This document shows positions 1-6,327 of a stretch of 10,950 bases of DNA, one piece after another. The DNA comes from Deltaproteobacteria bacterium. GTDB lineage: Bacteria; Desulfobacterota; GWC2-55-46. The position numbers and the translations under genes were made by a program. Position 1 is the first letter of the stretch. Each line of letters begins with the position of its first letter. Under the pieces are notes generated by a model that made no database searches, was not told the origin of the DNA, and saw only the letters and a program-made list of their open reading frames with translations. The stretch covers positions 1 through 10,950 of the forward strand of contig JAKAIQ010000053.1 in assembly GCA_021825035.1 (NCBI GenBank), in the 5' to 3' direction.

Positions 1-1
1 A

Positions 2-46
2 TGGGCAGGTAGGCCTTTTTTAGAGGACTTTGAAGACGGCTCTTGA
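2..46 (+). CDS. C-terminal end of an upstream gene (partial, tentative)
   Basis: One reading frame enters from the left edge without a stop and ends at a TGA at 44-46. The readable tail is 14 residues ending in the acidic string LEDFEDGS. It stops three bases before a perfect hairpin, which is the layout of a gene end followed by its terminator. Another frame stays open only to a TAG at 21-23, so the assignment is not certain. Nothing can be said about function. Confidence 0.3.
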   Translation, partial: WAGRPFLEDFEDGS

Positions 47-49
47 AAC

Positions 50-77
50 GAAGCCCCGGATGGAACTCCGGGGCTTC
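50..77 (+). terminator. Terminator-like hairpin
   Basis: A perfect 11-bp stem (GAAGCCCCGGA at 50-60 and its complement at 67-77) closes a 6-base loop. Only a weak T-rich stretch (CTCATTT) follows. It probably ends the transcript entering from the left. Confidence 0.55.
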
Positions 78-187
78 CTCATTTGCGGAGAAAGCGCGGC
101 GAGCCGGAATGATCCTCGCCGGGGCGCGGGCGTCAAAAACCTATATTATGAGGAGGTCGCGGCGCGCGCGAAAAGGCCTTACGGCAG

Positions 188-214
188 GGCCTTAAAAAGA
201 GTTGTTTTAAGGCC
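188..214. terminator. AT-tipped inverted repeat, likely terminator of the histidine kinase gene
   Basis: A perfect 10-bp inverted repeat (GGCCTTAAAA at 188-197, TTTTAAGGCC at 205-214) has a 7-base loop. It lies about 85 bp past the stop of the minus-strand kinase gene. No long T-tract follows on either strand, so a role in transcript 3'-end formation is an inference from shape and position. A further copy of AAGGCC at 173-178 can pair with 188-193 as an alternative stem. Confidence 0.4.
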
Positions 215-299
215 GGGTCGCCTCGCCGCGCTTGCGGCCCCGCTTTTTTTCTTTTCCGGCGCGGCAGCGGGGATTCCATCATCGGCAGGGGCCGCGCCT

Positions 300-2000
300 T
301 TAGCGCGGGAGCGTAAAGTAGAAAGTCGCTCCCTGCCCGACCTTGCCCTCGCCCCAGACTCTTCCGCCGTGCCTCTGTACGACCCGTTTCACTATGGCAA
401 GCCCGGCGCCAGTGCCCTCGAACTCGCTTTCGGAATGGAGCCTCTTGAAGACCCCGAAGAGCCTGTCCGCGTGCCTCATGTCGAATCCGACGCCGTTGTC
501 CCTCACGTAATAGACGTTCTCGCCGTCCGTTCCCAGACATCCGATCTCGACCATCGGCCTTTCCCTCGGGGCCGAGAATTTTACGGCGTTTGACATGAGG
601 TTGAAGAGGGCCTGCCTTATGAGGGTTTCCTGGCCGCGGGCCGCGGGAAGCGCGGCGATCCTGAATTCGATCGTCTTTTCGGACGCGGCATTTAGCTCCG
701 CCGAGAGCGCGGCGGCCAGCCCCGACATGTCTATCTCGGTTATCGTTATCTCGCTTCTCGAAAGGCGCGAAAGCTTCAGAAGGTCGCTTATGAACATCCC
801 CATCTTCTGCGCGGAGGAGCGGATGGTCTTTATGAAGTCCCTGCCCTCTTCGTCCAGGACGTCCCGGTAATACTTCTCGATCATCTTCGAGAAGCCGTCT
901 ATGACCCTGAGGGGCGACGAGAGGTCGTGGGCGAGCGTGAAGTTGAAGGCCTCAAGCTCGGCGTTCGCCTCCTCGAGCTTTTTTATCTGGCTGTTCAGTT
1001 CTATGTGGAGCCAGGTTATCTGCTCCTCGGCCATCTTCTGCGGCGTTATGTCCCTTACGATGCTCCACATCCCGGCGGGCCTTCCGTCATCATCCCTGAT
1101 AAGCCAGGTCCTGTTGCTCACCGGGATTATGGAGCCGTCCCTTCTCGCGTACTCCTTCTCGTACTCGTCGGAATAGCCTCTTGTCATGAGCTGCTCGCGG
1201 ATTATGGTCTTGTTCAACTCGTGCCACCTTCGCGGGGTGAGATCGAGAAAGGTCATGTTCCTTATTTCGTCCATGGCGTAGCCGAGCATGCCGAGGAAGG
1301 CGTCATTGCAATCGACGATGCGCCCGCCGACGTCCATCCGTATGATCCCGTCCCTTATCGACTCGTAGAGGCCCCTGTATCTCCGTTCCGATTCGAGGAT
1401 CTTTTCCTCGGCCTTTCTCCTGTCCGGGCTTTCGACGACCGCCCATGCGCCTTCGTGCCTGAGGAGGGAAAACCAGTGGTTGGAGACGACCTCTATCACC
1501 TCGGCGGCGGCGAGCCTCGCGAGCGGATAGGCGCAGACGCATATCATCTTCAGCCCGCCGAGGGAAAGGAACAGGTCCTTTTCGTAGTCCGCGAACGCCT
1601 TCCAGTCTTTTCTTTCGAGCCACGACATTATCCCGGCGGCCCTTACGCCGTCGAAGCCCTTTGAGACGGCGGCGCGGTGCAGCTCTTTCCAGCGTCCGCA
1701 AGCCTTCGAGGGGTTGAAGGAGCCGTTATCGAGATACCATTCCTCGTGCGGGATAATCTTCAGGCGCCCGTCGCGCACGGCTGTTCGAAGGCCCGGCAGG
1801 GCCGTTGCGGCTCCGGCTTTTTTCGTATCGAGGGGGTTGGCTGTTATCAGGACGCAGAGCTCGTTGTTGTCGAGGCCTGCCTTCATGTAGGGCGCGAGCG
1901 TCTCGGTCAGGTCTTTTTTATACCTGTAGAACTGGCAGGAGTGCGTTCCCCAGGGGACGTCTCCCATGACGTCTATACCCGTTTTCCGAAGACCGGTCAT
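300..2000 (-). CDS. MEDS-PAS sensor histidine kinase
   Basis: This 566-residue protein has the order MEDS domain (about residues 13-180, opening WGTHSCQFYRYKKDL), PAS domain (about 203-325), coiled linker (about 325-350), HisKA dimerisation domain and HATPase_c domain. The phospho-acceptor is His358 in LAHDLSSPLR. The ATP-binding boxes are visible: N box around Asn471 (NLMSNAVKF), G1 DNGVGFD at 501-507, F box LFGVFKRLH, and G2 EGTGAGLAIVKR at 528-539. The FKRLH lid is typical of the phytochrome-like kinase subfamily. There is no signal peptide or TM segment, so it should act in the cytoplasm. MEDS domains are sensory domains named from DcmR; the ligand is unknown. The ATG at 2000 is backed by AAAGGAG about 7 bases upstream. 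No response regulator lies next to it, so it is an orphan kinase within this window. Confidence 0.93.
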   Translation of the reverse strand: MTGLRKTGIDVMGDVPWGTHSCQFYRYKKDLTETLAPYMKAGLDNNELCVLITANPLDTKKAGAATALPGLRTAVRDGRLKIIPHEEWYLDNGSFNPSKACGRWKELHRAAVSKGFDGVRAAGIMSWLERKDWKAFADYEKDLFLSLGGLKMICVCAYPLARLAAAEVIEVVSNHWFSLLRHEGAWAVVESPDRRKAEEKILESERRYRGLYESIRDGIIRMDVGGRIVDCNDAFLGMLGYAMDEIRNMTFLDLTPRRWHELNKTIIREQLMTRGYSDEYEKEYARRDGSIIPVSNRTWLIRDDDGRPAGMWSIVRDITPQKMAEEQITWLHIELNSQIKKLEEANAELEAFNFTLAHDLSSPLRVIDGFSKMIEKYYRDVLDEEGRDFIKTIRSSAQKMGMFISDLLKLSRLSRSEITITEIDMSGLAAALSAELNAASEKTIEFRIAALPAARGQETLIRQALFNLMSNAVKFSAPRERPMVEIGCLGTDGENVYYVRDNGVGFDMRHADRLFGVFKRLHSESEFEGTGAGLAIVKRVVQRHGGRVWGEGKVGQGATFYFTLPR

Positions 2001-2101
2001 CCTACGCTCCTTTCATCAGATCGGGCGCCGAGGCCCTTTTGTGTCGAAAGAAGAAGAACGGATGATGAGACACCAGGCGGCAGTTCCAGAACGTTCGCAG
2101 G

Positions 2102-2110
2102 ATTATAGCA
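2102..2110 (-). promoter_or_regulatory. Extended -10 promoter of the histidine kinase gene
   Basis: On the minus strand the sequence reads TGCTATAAT, a perfect extended -10 (TGnTATAAT). No convincing -35 is seen at the usual spacing, which is tolerated when the extended -10 is perfect. The predicted start near 2095 leaves a leader of about 95 bases before the ATG at 2000. Confidence 0.55.
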
Positions 2111-2153
2111 TGAACGGACGGAAAGGGCGAGAAAAAACGCGTTAGCGAATCAC

Positions 2154-2162
2154 TGCTATAAT
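2154..2162 (+). promoter_or_regulatory. Extended -10 promoter of the TPR / CoA-binding operon
   Basis: TGCTATAAT is a perfect extended -10 with no clear -35. The predicted start near 2169 falls almost on the upstream GTG at 2173, which argues for translation starting at the later GTG at 2233. The ten-mer TGCTATAATC is identical to the one used on the other strand at 2101-2110. Confidence 0.55.
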
Positions 2163-2232
2163 CTCAAGAAGCGTGATCGATTTTTTCGAGGAGCTTCATT
2201 TCGAGTATTCGACCATAAAGGCGAGGCGCGCC

Positions 2233-3489
2233 GTGAAGAAAACGATATTTGCCGTTCTCATTGCCGCATGCCTCTCGGCCGTCAATCCGGCGCTTTCCAC
2301 GGCAGACTCAGGGGACGACGTGGCCCGCGGGAAGGCGTTTTTCATCAAGGGCCTCTACTTCGAGGCGGCGGATGAGTTCAGGAAGGCCGTGGAGGCCGAT
2401 CCGAAGGACATAACGGCCCGCGTCTACCTCGGCATGGCATATTACGAGTCCGGCAGGTTCGGGCCGGCCCTCGATACGTTCAAGAAGGTAGTTCAGCTCG
2501 CCCCGAACGACAGGAGGGGATATAACTACCTTGGGTTCATTTACATGGACCTGGGGCTCTTAGACGACGCGGTGGCCGCGTATACCAGGCTCACCGAGAT
2601 CGACCCGACAAACGCCGTCGCCGCCGCGGATCTCGGGGCGGCATACTACAAGAAGGGGAAGATAAACAAGAGCGTGGACTTCTTCAAGAAGGCCCTCTCC
2701 ATAAGGCCCTTTTCCCCGCTCGCGCTCAAGAACCTCGGCTTCATCTACTCGGTTGAAGGGAAATGGCCGGAGGCAATAGACGAGCTTGTCCTCGCGAGGA
2801 TGGTTGACGCGCAGTACAGCGACGTCGAGTTCATGCTGAGGGACTTCCTCGACCGCGCCCGCCCTTTCCTGGATAATTGGCTCAAAAACTCGCCGGACGA
2901 TCCCCGGCCGCATTACTACATCGCTTACGCGAGCGCCTTCAAGGGCGGCTATTTCGGCGAGGCGGACTGGAATATCGCCATGGGTGAGATATCGAAGGCC
3001 GTAAGCCTTGATCCCCGGAACGCGAAGTTCTGCGTAGCCAGGGCCCTAATCCTGACCCTCCAGATGGCCTTTCCCCAGGCCATAGGCGTCTCGAAGGAAT
3101 GCGTTGCGCTCGACCCCGGGGACTGGCAGGCGTGGAAGGGGCTGGCCGAGGAGGAACTCGCCCTCGGAAACGCGCAGGACGGGCTGGCCGCCGCCGAAAA
3201 GGCGGCTGAGATAAGCCCCGGCGTCATAAGCGTGGAGGAAAACCTCGGGGTGGCATGGTCGGAGAAGGCGGACGACGAAAAGGCCCTGAATCACTTCGAG
3301 AATGCGGCGAGGCTCGGCGCGCGGAGCGGCCTGCTCGAATACGACCTGGCCGTTACGTATCATAATCTCAAGAACTTCGACATGGCATGGGAGCATGCCC
3401 GCCTGGCGCAATCGCTCGGCTACGGCGACGCGGACCGGCTCATAAAGGAGCTCGAAAGCGTATCGAAGGAGCCTGCCGTATATCCGTAA
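2233..3489 (+). CDS. Exported TPR-repeat protein
   Basis: The protein is 418 residues from the GTG at 2233. I chose that start because it gives a clean signal peptide (MKKTIFAVLIAACLSAVNPALSTA), has GCGAGG six bases upstream, and lies well inside the predicted transcript; an in-frame GTG at 2173 would add 20 residues and bury the signal. After the signal come tetratricopeptide repeats: about four or five in a row over residues 28-195 (for example DITARVYLGMAYYESGRFGPAL), a less regular stretch at about 195-235, then three or four more to about residue 400. It should be a periplasmic scaffold for protein-protein contacts; the partner is unknown. The stop lies 13 bases before the CoA-binding protein gene, so the two are probably co-transcribed. 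Confidence 0.88.
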   Translation: MKKTIFAVLIAACLSAVNPALSTADSGDDVARGKAFFIKGLYFEAADEFRKAVEADPKDITARVYLGMAYYESGRFGPALDTFKKVVQLAPNDRRGYNYLGFIYMDLGLLDDAVAAYTRLTEIDPTNAVAAADLGAAYYKKGKINKSVDFFKKALSIRPFSPLALKNLGFIYSVEGKWPEAIDELVLARMVDAQYSDVEFMLRDFLDRARPFLDNWLKNSPDDPRPHYYIAYASAFKGGYFGEADWNIAMGEISKAVSLDPRNAKFCVARALILTLQMAFPQAIGVSKECVALDPGDWQAWKGLAEEELALGNAQDGLAAAEKAAEISPGVISVEENLGVAWSEKADDEKALNHFENAARLGARSGLLEYDLAVTYHNLKNFDMAWEHARLAQSLGYGDADRLIKELESVSKEPAVYP

Positions 3490-3502
3490 AAAAGGGGGGC
3501 AT

Positions 3503-3955
3503 ATGGCTGGAGGAGCGGCTGAAACGGCCAATCCGCCCGATGCGGTCATTAAAGAGATACTCGAAAGATACCGGACTGTCGCGGTGGTGGGCCTTTCCGC
3601 GGATCCTGAAAGGCCGAGCCATGAGGTCGCGGCGTTTCTCAAGGCGCATGGCTTCAGGATCGTCCCGGTAAACCCGAATCTTGAGAACGTCCTCGGCGAA
3701 AAGTGCTATCCGGACCTCGCGAGCATACCTTTCAAGGTCGAGATAGTCGATGTCTTCCGCAGGCCTGAGTTCGTCCCGCGGATAGCGGCCGAGGCCGTAA
3801 AGGCCGGGGCAAAGGTTCTCTGGCTTCAGATAGGGATAGTCGATGCCGAAGCCGCCGAAAGGCACAAAAAGGATCTGACCGTCATAATGGACAGGTGCAT
3901 GGCCATCGAATACGGGCGTCTTGTGAAAAAACCGTCGAGGCAGGCGCCTGTTTAA
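3503..3955 (+). CDS. CoA-binding domain protein, YccU-like
   Basis: A 150-residue single-domain protein with a Rossmann-like CoA_binding fold. The family signatures are present: VAVVGLSADPERPSHEVAAFL at about 26-46, IVPVNPN near residue 55, VDVFRRPE near 82-89, a lysine-rich LWLQIG segment near 106-111, and the C-terminal MDRCMAIEYGRL near 129-140. Length matches the family. These proteins bind CoA but lack the catalytic halves of succinyl-CoA synthetase, and their cellular role is not settled. The ATG is preceded by a strong AAAAAGGGGGG ribosome binding site and lies 13 bases after the TPR gene, indicating one operon. A cytoplasmic location is expected. Confidence 0.92.
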   Translation: MAGGAAETANPPDAVIKEILERYRTVAVVGLSADPERPSHEVAAFLKAHGFRIVPVNPNLENVLGEKCYPDLASIPFKVEIVDVFRRPEFVPRIAAEAVKAGAKVLWLQIGIVDAEAAERHKKDLTVIMDRCMAIEYGRLVKKPSRQAPV

Positions 3956-4092
3956 CCTTTTGGGACGTTCGTTCGGGAGAAGCTATGCCGGAGCGCTCGC
4001 GCGGTTGCAAAAAAGTCATATGTTGCGAAAAAAATGCGTTGTTTTTTTGATAGCCGGATTTCAAAATACATAAAAAACAGGCAGTTAGCGTA

Positions 4093-4108
4093 TGGCATGG
4101 GAGTTGCT
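4093..4108 (+). promoter_or_regulatory. Sigma-54-type -24/-12 promoter without an adjacent gene
   Basis: TGGCAT, five bases, then TTGCT matches the sigma-54 consensus TGGCAC-N5-TTGCW with one mismatch; the invariant GG (4094-4095) and GC (4106-4107) have correct spacing. Transcription would start near 4119. The next plus-strand gene begins only at 4373. About 90-110 bp upstream lies a near-direct repeat, TTGCAAAAAA then TTGCGAAAAAA, that could bind an activator. Confidence 0.55.
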
Positions 4109-4118
4109 TCAACTTTAA

Positions 4119-4200
4119 GACGAATAGTATCGATACCTGCCCAGGCAGGGCGAAAATTCCGGCCTTAAACCCCAGGGCGCTTTTTAGAGTCTTTTCCCAT
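4119..4200 (+). ncRNA. Possible small RNA or long 5' leader from the sigma-54-type promoter
   Basis: RNA started at the -24/-12 element would begin near 4119. It soon contains the palindrome CCTGCCCAGGCAGG (4136-4149) and the seven-mer CAGGGCG twice (4146-4152 and 4173-4179), followed by CTTTTTAGAGTCTTTT. I find no plus-strand start codon with a ribosome binding site. It does not match any riboswitch consensus I know. The 3' end is a guess; the RNA might instead run on as a leader into the gene at 4373. Confidence 0.22.
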
Positions 4201-4245
4201 AATTTCCGCTTCTAAACTTGCCAGAATATCCCCATGCGCCCTAAC

Positions 4246-4275
4246 GGCGGCCGGCGGCATCGACCGCGGGCCGCC
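4246..4275. repeat. GC-rich inverted repeat in the intergenic region
   Basis: GGCGGCC (4246-4252) pairs with GGCCGCC (4269-4275) across a 16-base loop. It lies between the sigma-54-type element and the sigma-70-type promoter and could end or pause RNA coming from the former. No T-tract follows. Confidence 0.3.
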
Positions 4276-4293
4276 TCCTCTCATTTCCTCCAC

Positions 4294-4321
4294 TTGACAC
4301 TGTCCTGAACGATGCTATTGA
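4294..4321 (+). promoter_or_regulatory. Sigma-70-type promoter of the small secreted protein gene
   Basis: A perfect TTGACA -35 (4294-4299) is followed after 16 bases by TATTGA (4316-4321), which is a poor -10 but is preceded by TG one base away (extended -10 form). The predicted start is about 45 bases before the ATG at 4373. Confidence 0.45.
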
Positions 4322-4372
4322 TTAAATAGAACATATTTCGATTGAAGGGGGCTAAAAAAAGGATGTACGGTC

Positions 4373-4765
4373 ATGAGAAAGTTATTGGAGGTTATGTTGA
4401 TCGTGGTTGCGGCCGCGTTTTTCCCGGAACCGGCGCAGGGGGCGGATAGGCGCGTGTCGCTCAGTTACAAAATGGACATGAATTTGACTATTTCCGCGCC
4501 CAGAGCTTACCGCATGCCTTCGTTAACTCCGGCCTCGCTCATAAACAACGACTACAGACAGGTGCTTCTTTCCAGTGGCGCGTGGTTTTACGCCAGCGGA
4601 CTGGACGTTCAGGTGGACGAGTCGGGCTGGAGGTTTTTGAAGGTAGACCGCAATACCGTCAACATTGAACCGAGATATTCCTGGTACGGCAACGAGCTCG
4701 GCTTTCGCGCCGACCTGTGGACAGCGAACAGGTACTTTATTTGCACGTACAAGGCGCGCTACTGA
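4373..4765 (+). CDS. Small secreted protein of unknown function
   Basis: A 130-residue protein opening with a signal peptide: MRK, a hydrophobic core LLEVMLIVVAAAFF, and a likely cleavage after AQG near residue 23. The mature part is rich in aromatic residues (Tyr, Trp, Phe) and alternating polar/hydrophobic stretches such as WFYASGLDVQVDESGWRFLKVD and RYSWYGNELGFRADLW, suggesting beta strands; it ends in YKARY. There is one cysteine, near the C-terminus. The C-terminal aromatic and strand pattern could fit a small outer-membrane or periplasmic beta protein, but it is too short for a typical barrel. I do not recognise the family. AAAGGA lies 9 bases before the ATG. It appears to be a single-gene unit with its own promoter. 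Confidence 0.65.
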   Translation: MRKLLEVMLIVVAAAFFPEPAQGADRRVSLSYKMDMNLTISAPRAYRMPSLTPASLINNDYRQVLLSSGAWFYASGLDVQVDESGWRFLKVDRNTVNIEPRYSWYGNELGFRADLWTANRYFICTYKARY

Positions 4766-5059
4766 CGCGAGCGGCTTGTCCCGCGTGAACCGGCCCGGCA
4801 TCATCAAGGTATGGGCCGCCCCGTGCGTATCCGCGCAAGACGAAAGCCGGAGAATGTCTCAATCGCCGCCGAAATCCTGTCAGCATCACTTCCAGATGTG
4901 AGAGATTAGATAACCGATGAGAACAAAAGGCCCGAGTAAGGCGACTATGAGCCTTCTGACGAACCTTTCATCCCTGCCGTTGCCTGGGCGCGAGGGAAGG
5001 GCCCCGGCCCTGGGGAGGCCTATGGAGTTTATCGAGGCCGTTTGCCCGGATATCGCCAT

Positions 5060-5110
5060 GGCCGGGCCTTTCCGGCTGGGGCGGTTTTCTCAGGCCGGGC
5101 CTTTCCGGCT
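5060..5110. repeat. Two-copy 18-bp hairpin repeat, 33-bp offset
   Basis: An identical 18-mer (GGCCGGGCCTTTCCGGCT) occurs at 5060-5077 and 5093-5110. Each copy folds as a hairpin, GCCGG-gccttt-CCGGC. The spacing of 33 bp would place the copies three helical turns apart. It resembles a small REP-like palindromic element. Confidence 0.6.
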
Positions 5111-5266
5111 TCAAGGGGCATGGACGCATTGGCCCCGATATGAGCGCCTGCTGCGTAAAGCCGGTGTTTTGCCATGCATCGTTTTAAAAGGCGCTGTCCG
5201 GGATTTTCAGATAAAATTGCCGCTTTTGCAGGCCGCATGCCCTGACAGGCCTCGATTCGGCCAAAT

Positions 5267-5284
5267 TAATATAACTAATATAAC
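5267..5284. repeat. Tandem 9-bp AT-rich repeat
   Basis: TAATATAAC is repeated directly (5267-5275, 5276-5284) within an AT-rich island of about 60 bp; a related ATTATAAC lies just downstream. The island contrasts sharply with the GC-rich surroundings. It could be an operator or promoter spacer, but no gene is clearly driven from it. Confidence 0.5.
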
Positions 5285-5480
5285 GGAATTAATGGAACTA
5301 TTATAACAAAATGGTGAAAATGTCAATACTTCAGGCCAGGGCGGATCAAAAAATTATAAATGTCAGCGGGGAATTTTCATGCCTCGAGCCGTGGATGAAA
5401 ATCATAAAGGAATGTGCGGGGAGGCTCTGGCGTCCCGCGGCAAAGACAAATGATTGTTCCGCGCCGCGTCCATGGCAAGA

Positions 5481-6062
5481 CTATTTTTTCTCTTTGAAGA
5501 ACGCCGGATAGAGCTTTTCACCGCATGCCGGGCATATAGAGTGGCTGAACGCCGCGCTCGAATGCTCCTCGATGTATTTTTCCACGCTCTTCCACTGCCC
5601 CTGCTCGTCTTTTATCATCTTGCACGAGGCGCATATGGGCAGGAGGCCGGTGAGGGTCTTGACCCTCGCCTTTTCCTCCTTGAGCTCGAAGACGAGCTTT
5701 TCCTGGGTCTCTTCCATCGCCTTCCTCAACTCCATGTGCCTTCTCAAAGGCCTCAGGAAGAAGAAATAGACCGTCGGCAGGACTACGGCGATAAGGGTGA
5801 AGACGTCGACAAAAACGCCTTCGTAAATGGAAAGCGGGGGAAGCATCGGCAGAACGCTTCCGACCACGCGAAACTCTACATACCTGACGTCGTCGAAGGC
5901 GGATGACGGGACATGCGGCAAAAAAACCACTATCAGGCCTTCGGCGATAAGAATCGAAGCGAGCGTAACTATGAGCAGATAGGCCGGCTTCACTATGCCG
6001 GGTATCTTCATGCCCCTCGTTGCCGTGCCGCGCGCCTTGTCTGTCTTGACCGGACGACTCAT
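5481..6062 (-). CDS. Two-TM membrane protein with C-terminal CxxC...CxxC zinc-ribbon-like module
   Basis: The protein is 193 residues from the ATG at 6062. That start has AAGGTGAG about 4-5 bases upstream, and the longer frame from 6089 begins at the predicted transcription start. Order: basic N-terminus, TM1 (about 26-48), an extracytoplasmic stretch of about 35 residues, TM2 (about 84-103), a charged coiled coil (about 105-138, RRHMELRKAMEETQEKLVFE), then LPICASCKMIKDEQGQW and FSHSICPACGEKLYP. Cys144, Cys147, Cys177 and Cys180 with nearby histidines could bind zinc. This C-terminal module is familiar to me from the ends of PAS and response-regulator proteins in Deltaproteobacteria. Here it sits directly on a two-TM sensor-like frame with no PAS, kinase or receiver domain. 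The gene is divergent from the sigma-54-driven paralogue pair. Function unknown; a signalling role is inference. Confidence 0.8.
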   Translation of the reverse strand: MSRPVKTDKARGTATRGMKIPGIVKPAYLLIVTLASILIAEGLIVVFLPHVPSSAFDDVRYVEFRVVGSVLPMLPPLSIYEGVFVDVFTLIAVVLPTVYFFFLRPLRRHMELRKAMEETQEKLVFELKEEKARVKTLTGLLPICASCKMIKDEQGQWKSVEKYIEEHSSAAFSHSICPACGEKLYPAFFKEKK

Positions 6063-6094
6063 CCTACTCACCTTAATGGATGCATACATTAATC

Positions 6095-6123
6095 ATTATA
6101 CATCTTTCCCGCTTTTTTTTCGA
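6095..6123 (-). promoter_or_regulatory. Sigma-70-type promoter of the two-TM zinc-ribbon gene
   Basis: On the minus strand, TCGAAA (6123-6118, four of six matches to the -35) is followed after exactly 17 bases by a perfect TATAAT (6100-6095). The predicted start near 6088 supports the downstream ATG at 6062. Confidence 0.6.
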
Positions 6124-6150
6124 GCGTGCCGCTCCCGGAAAAGCTCACGG

Positions 6151-6180
6151 CATAACGTTCCGTATCAACGAAACGTTATG
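6151..6180. promoter_or_regulatory. Perfect 9-bp inverted repeat, candidate activator (enhancer-binding protein) site
   Basis: CATAACGTT (6151-6159) and AACGTTATG (6172-6180) form a perfect inverted repeat with a 12-base spacer. The centre is about 112 bp before the predicted start of the sigma-54 transcript and about 78 bp before the divergent start. Sigma-54 activators commonly bind such dyads at 80-150 bp upstream; the identity of the protein is unknown. Confidence 0.55.
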
Positions 6181-6251
6181 AACCTGACGGAATGGGCATG
6201 CGCGGGCCGTACCCCGGGCCGCATTTCAGGGGATATTCCGGCAAGTCTGGT

Positions 6252-6267
6252 TGGCACATGAGTTGCA
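6252..6267 (+). promoter_or_regulatory. Sigma-54 (RpoN) -24/-12 promoter
   Basis: TGGCAC-ATGAG-TTGCA matches the sigma-54 consensus TGGCAC-N5-TTGCW at every conserved position; GG at 6253-6254 and GC at 6265-6266. Transcription should start near 6278, about 50 bases before the ATG at 6328. It requires RpoN and an ATP-driven activator. Confidence 0.8.
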
Positions 6268-6327
6268 TTTTTATCTAAAAGGGAGAGTTGATCTTCAATG
6301 ATGTTGGTTCAGAAGGAGGTGTCGGTT

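Larger units (their letters stand above)
4766..5480. other. 715-bp stretch without a convincing gene
   Basis: An open frame at 4917-5306 exists on the plus strand, but it lacks a ribosome binding site, its translation has no family resemblance or steady codon pattern, and it runs through a hairpin repeat and into an AT-rich island. A second open frame at 5311-5511 also lacks a ribosome binding site and overlaps the end of the minus-strand gene. What can be seen is a hairpin repeat pair (5060-5110) and an AT island with tandem TAATATAAC (5267-5284). It may be decayed sequence. Confidence 0.5.

Noticed and set aside
927..1664. A 245-residue open frame on the plus strand
   Set aside because: It lies wholly opposite the histidine kinase, whose domains are unmistakable; high GC makes long antisense frames common.
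4165..4284. A 39-residue minus-strand frame with GGAGG nearby
   Set aside because: The GGAGG is only two bases from the ATG, the N-terminus is low complexity, and it crosses the GC-rich inverted repeat. Conservation would be needed to revive it.
4917..5306. A 129-residue plus-strand open frame
   Set aside because: No ribosome binding site, no recognisable domain, repeats and an AT island inside it; treated as non-coding.
5311..5511. A 66-residue plus-strand open frame
   Set aside because: No ribosome binding site and it runs into the 3' end of the minus-strand zinc-ribbon gene; the N-terminal half reads somewhat protein-like but is not supported.
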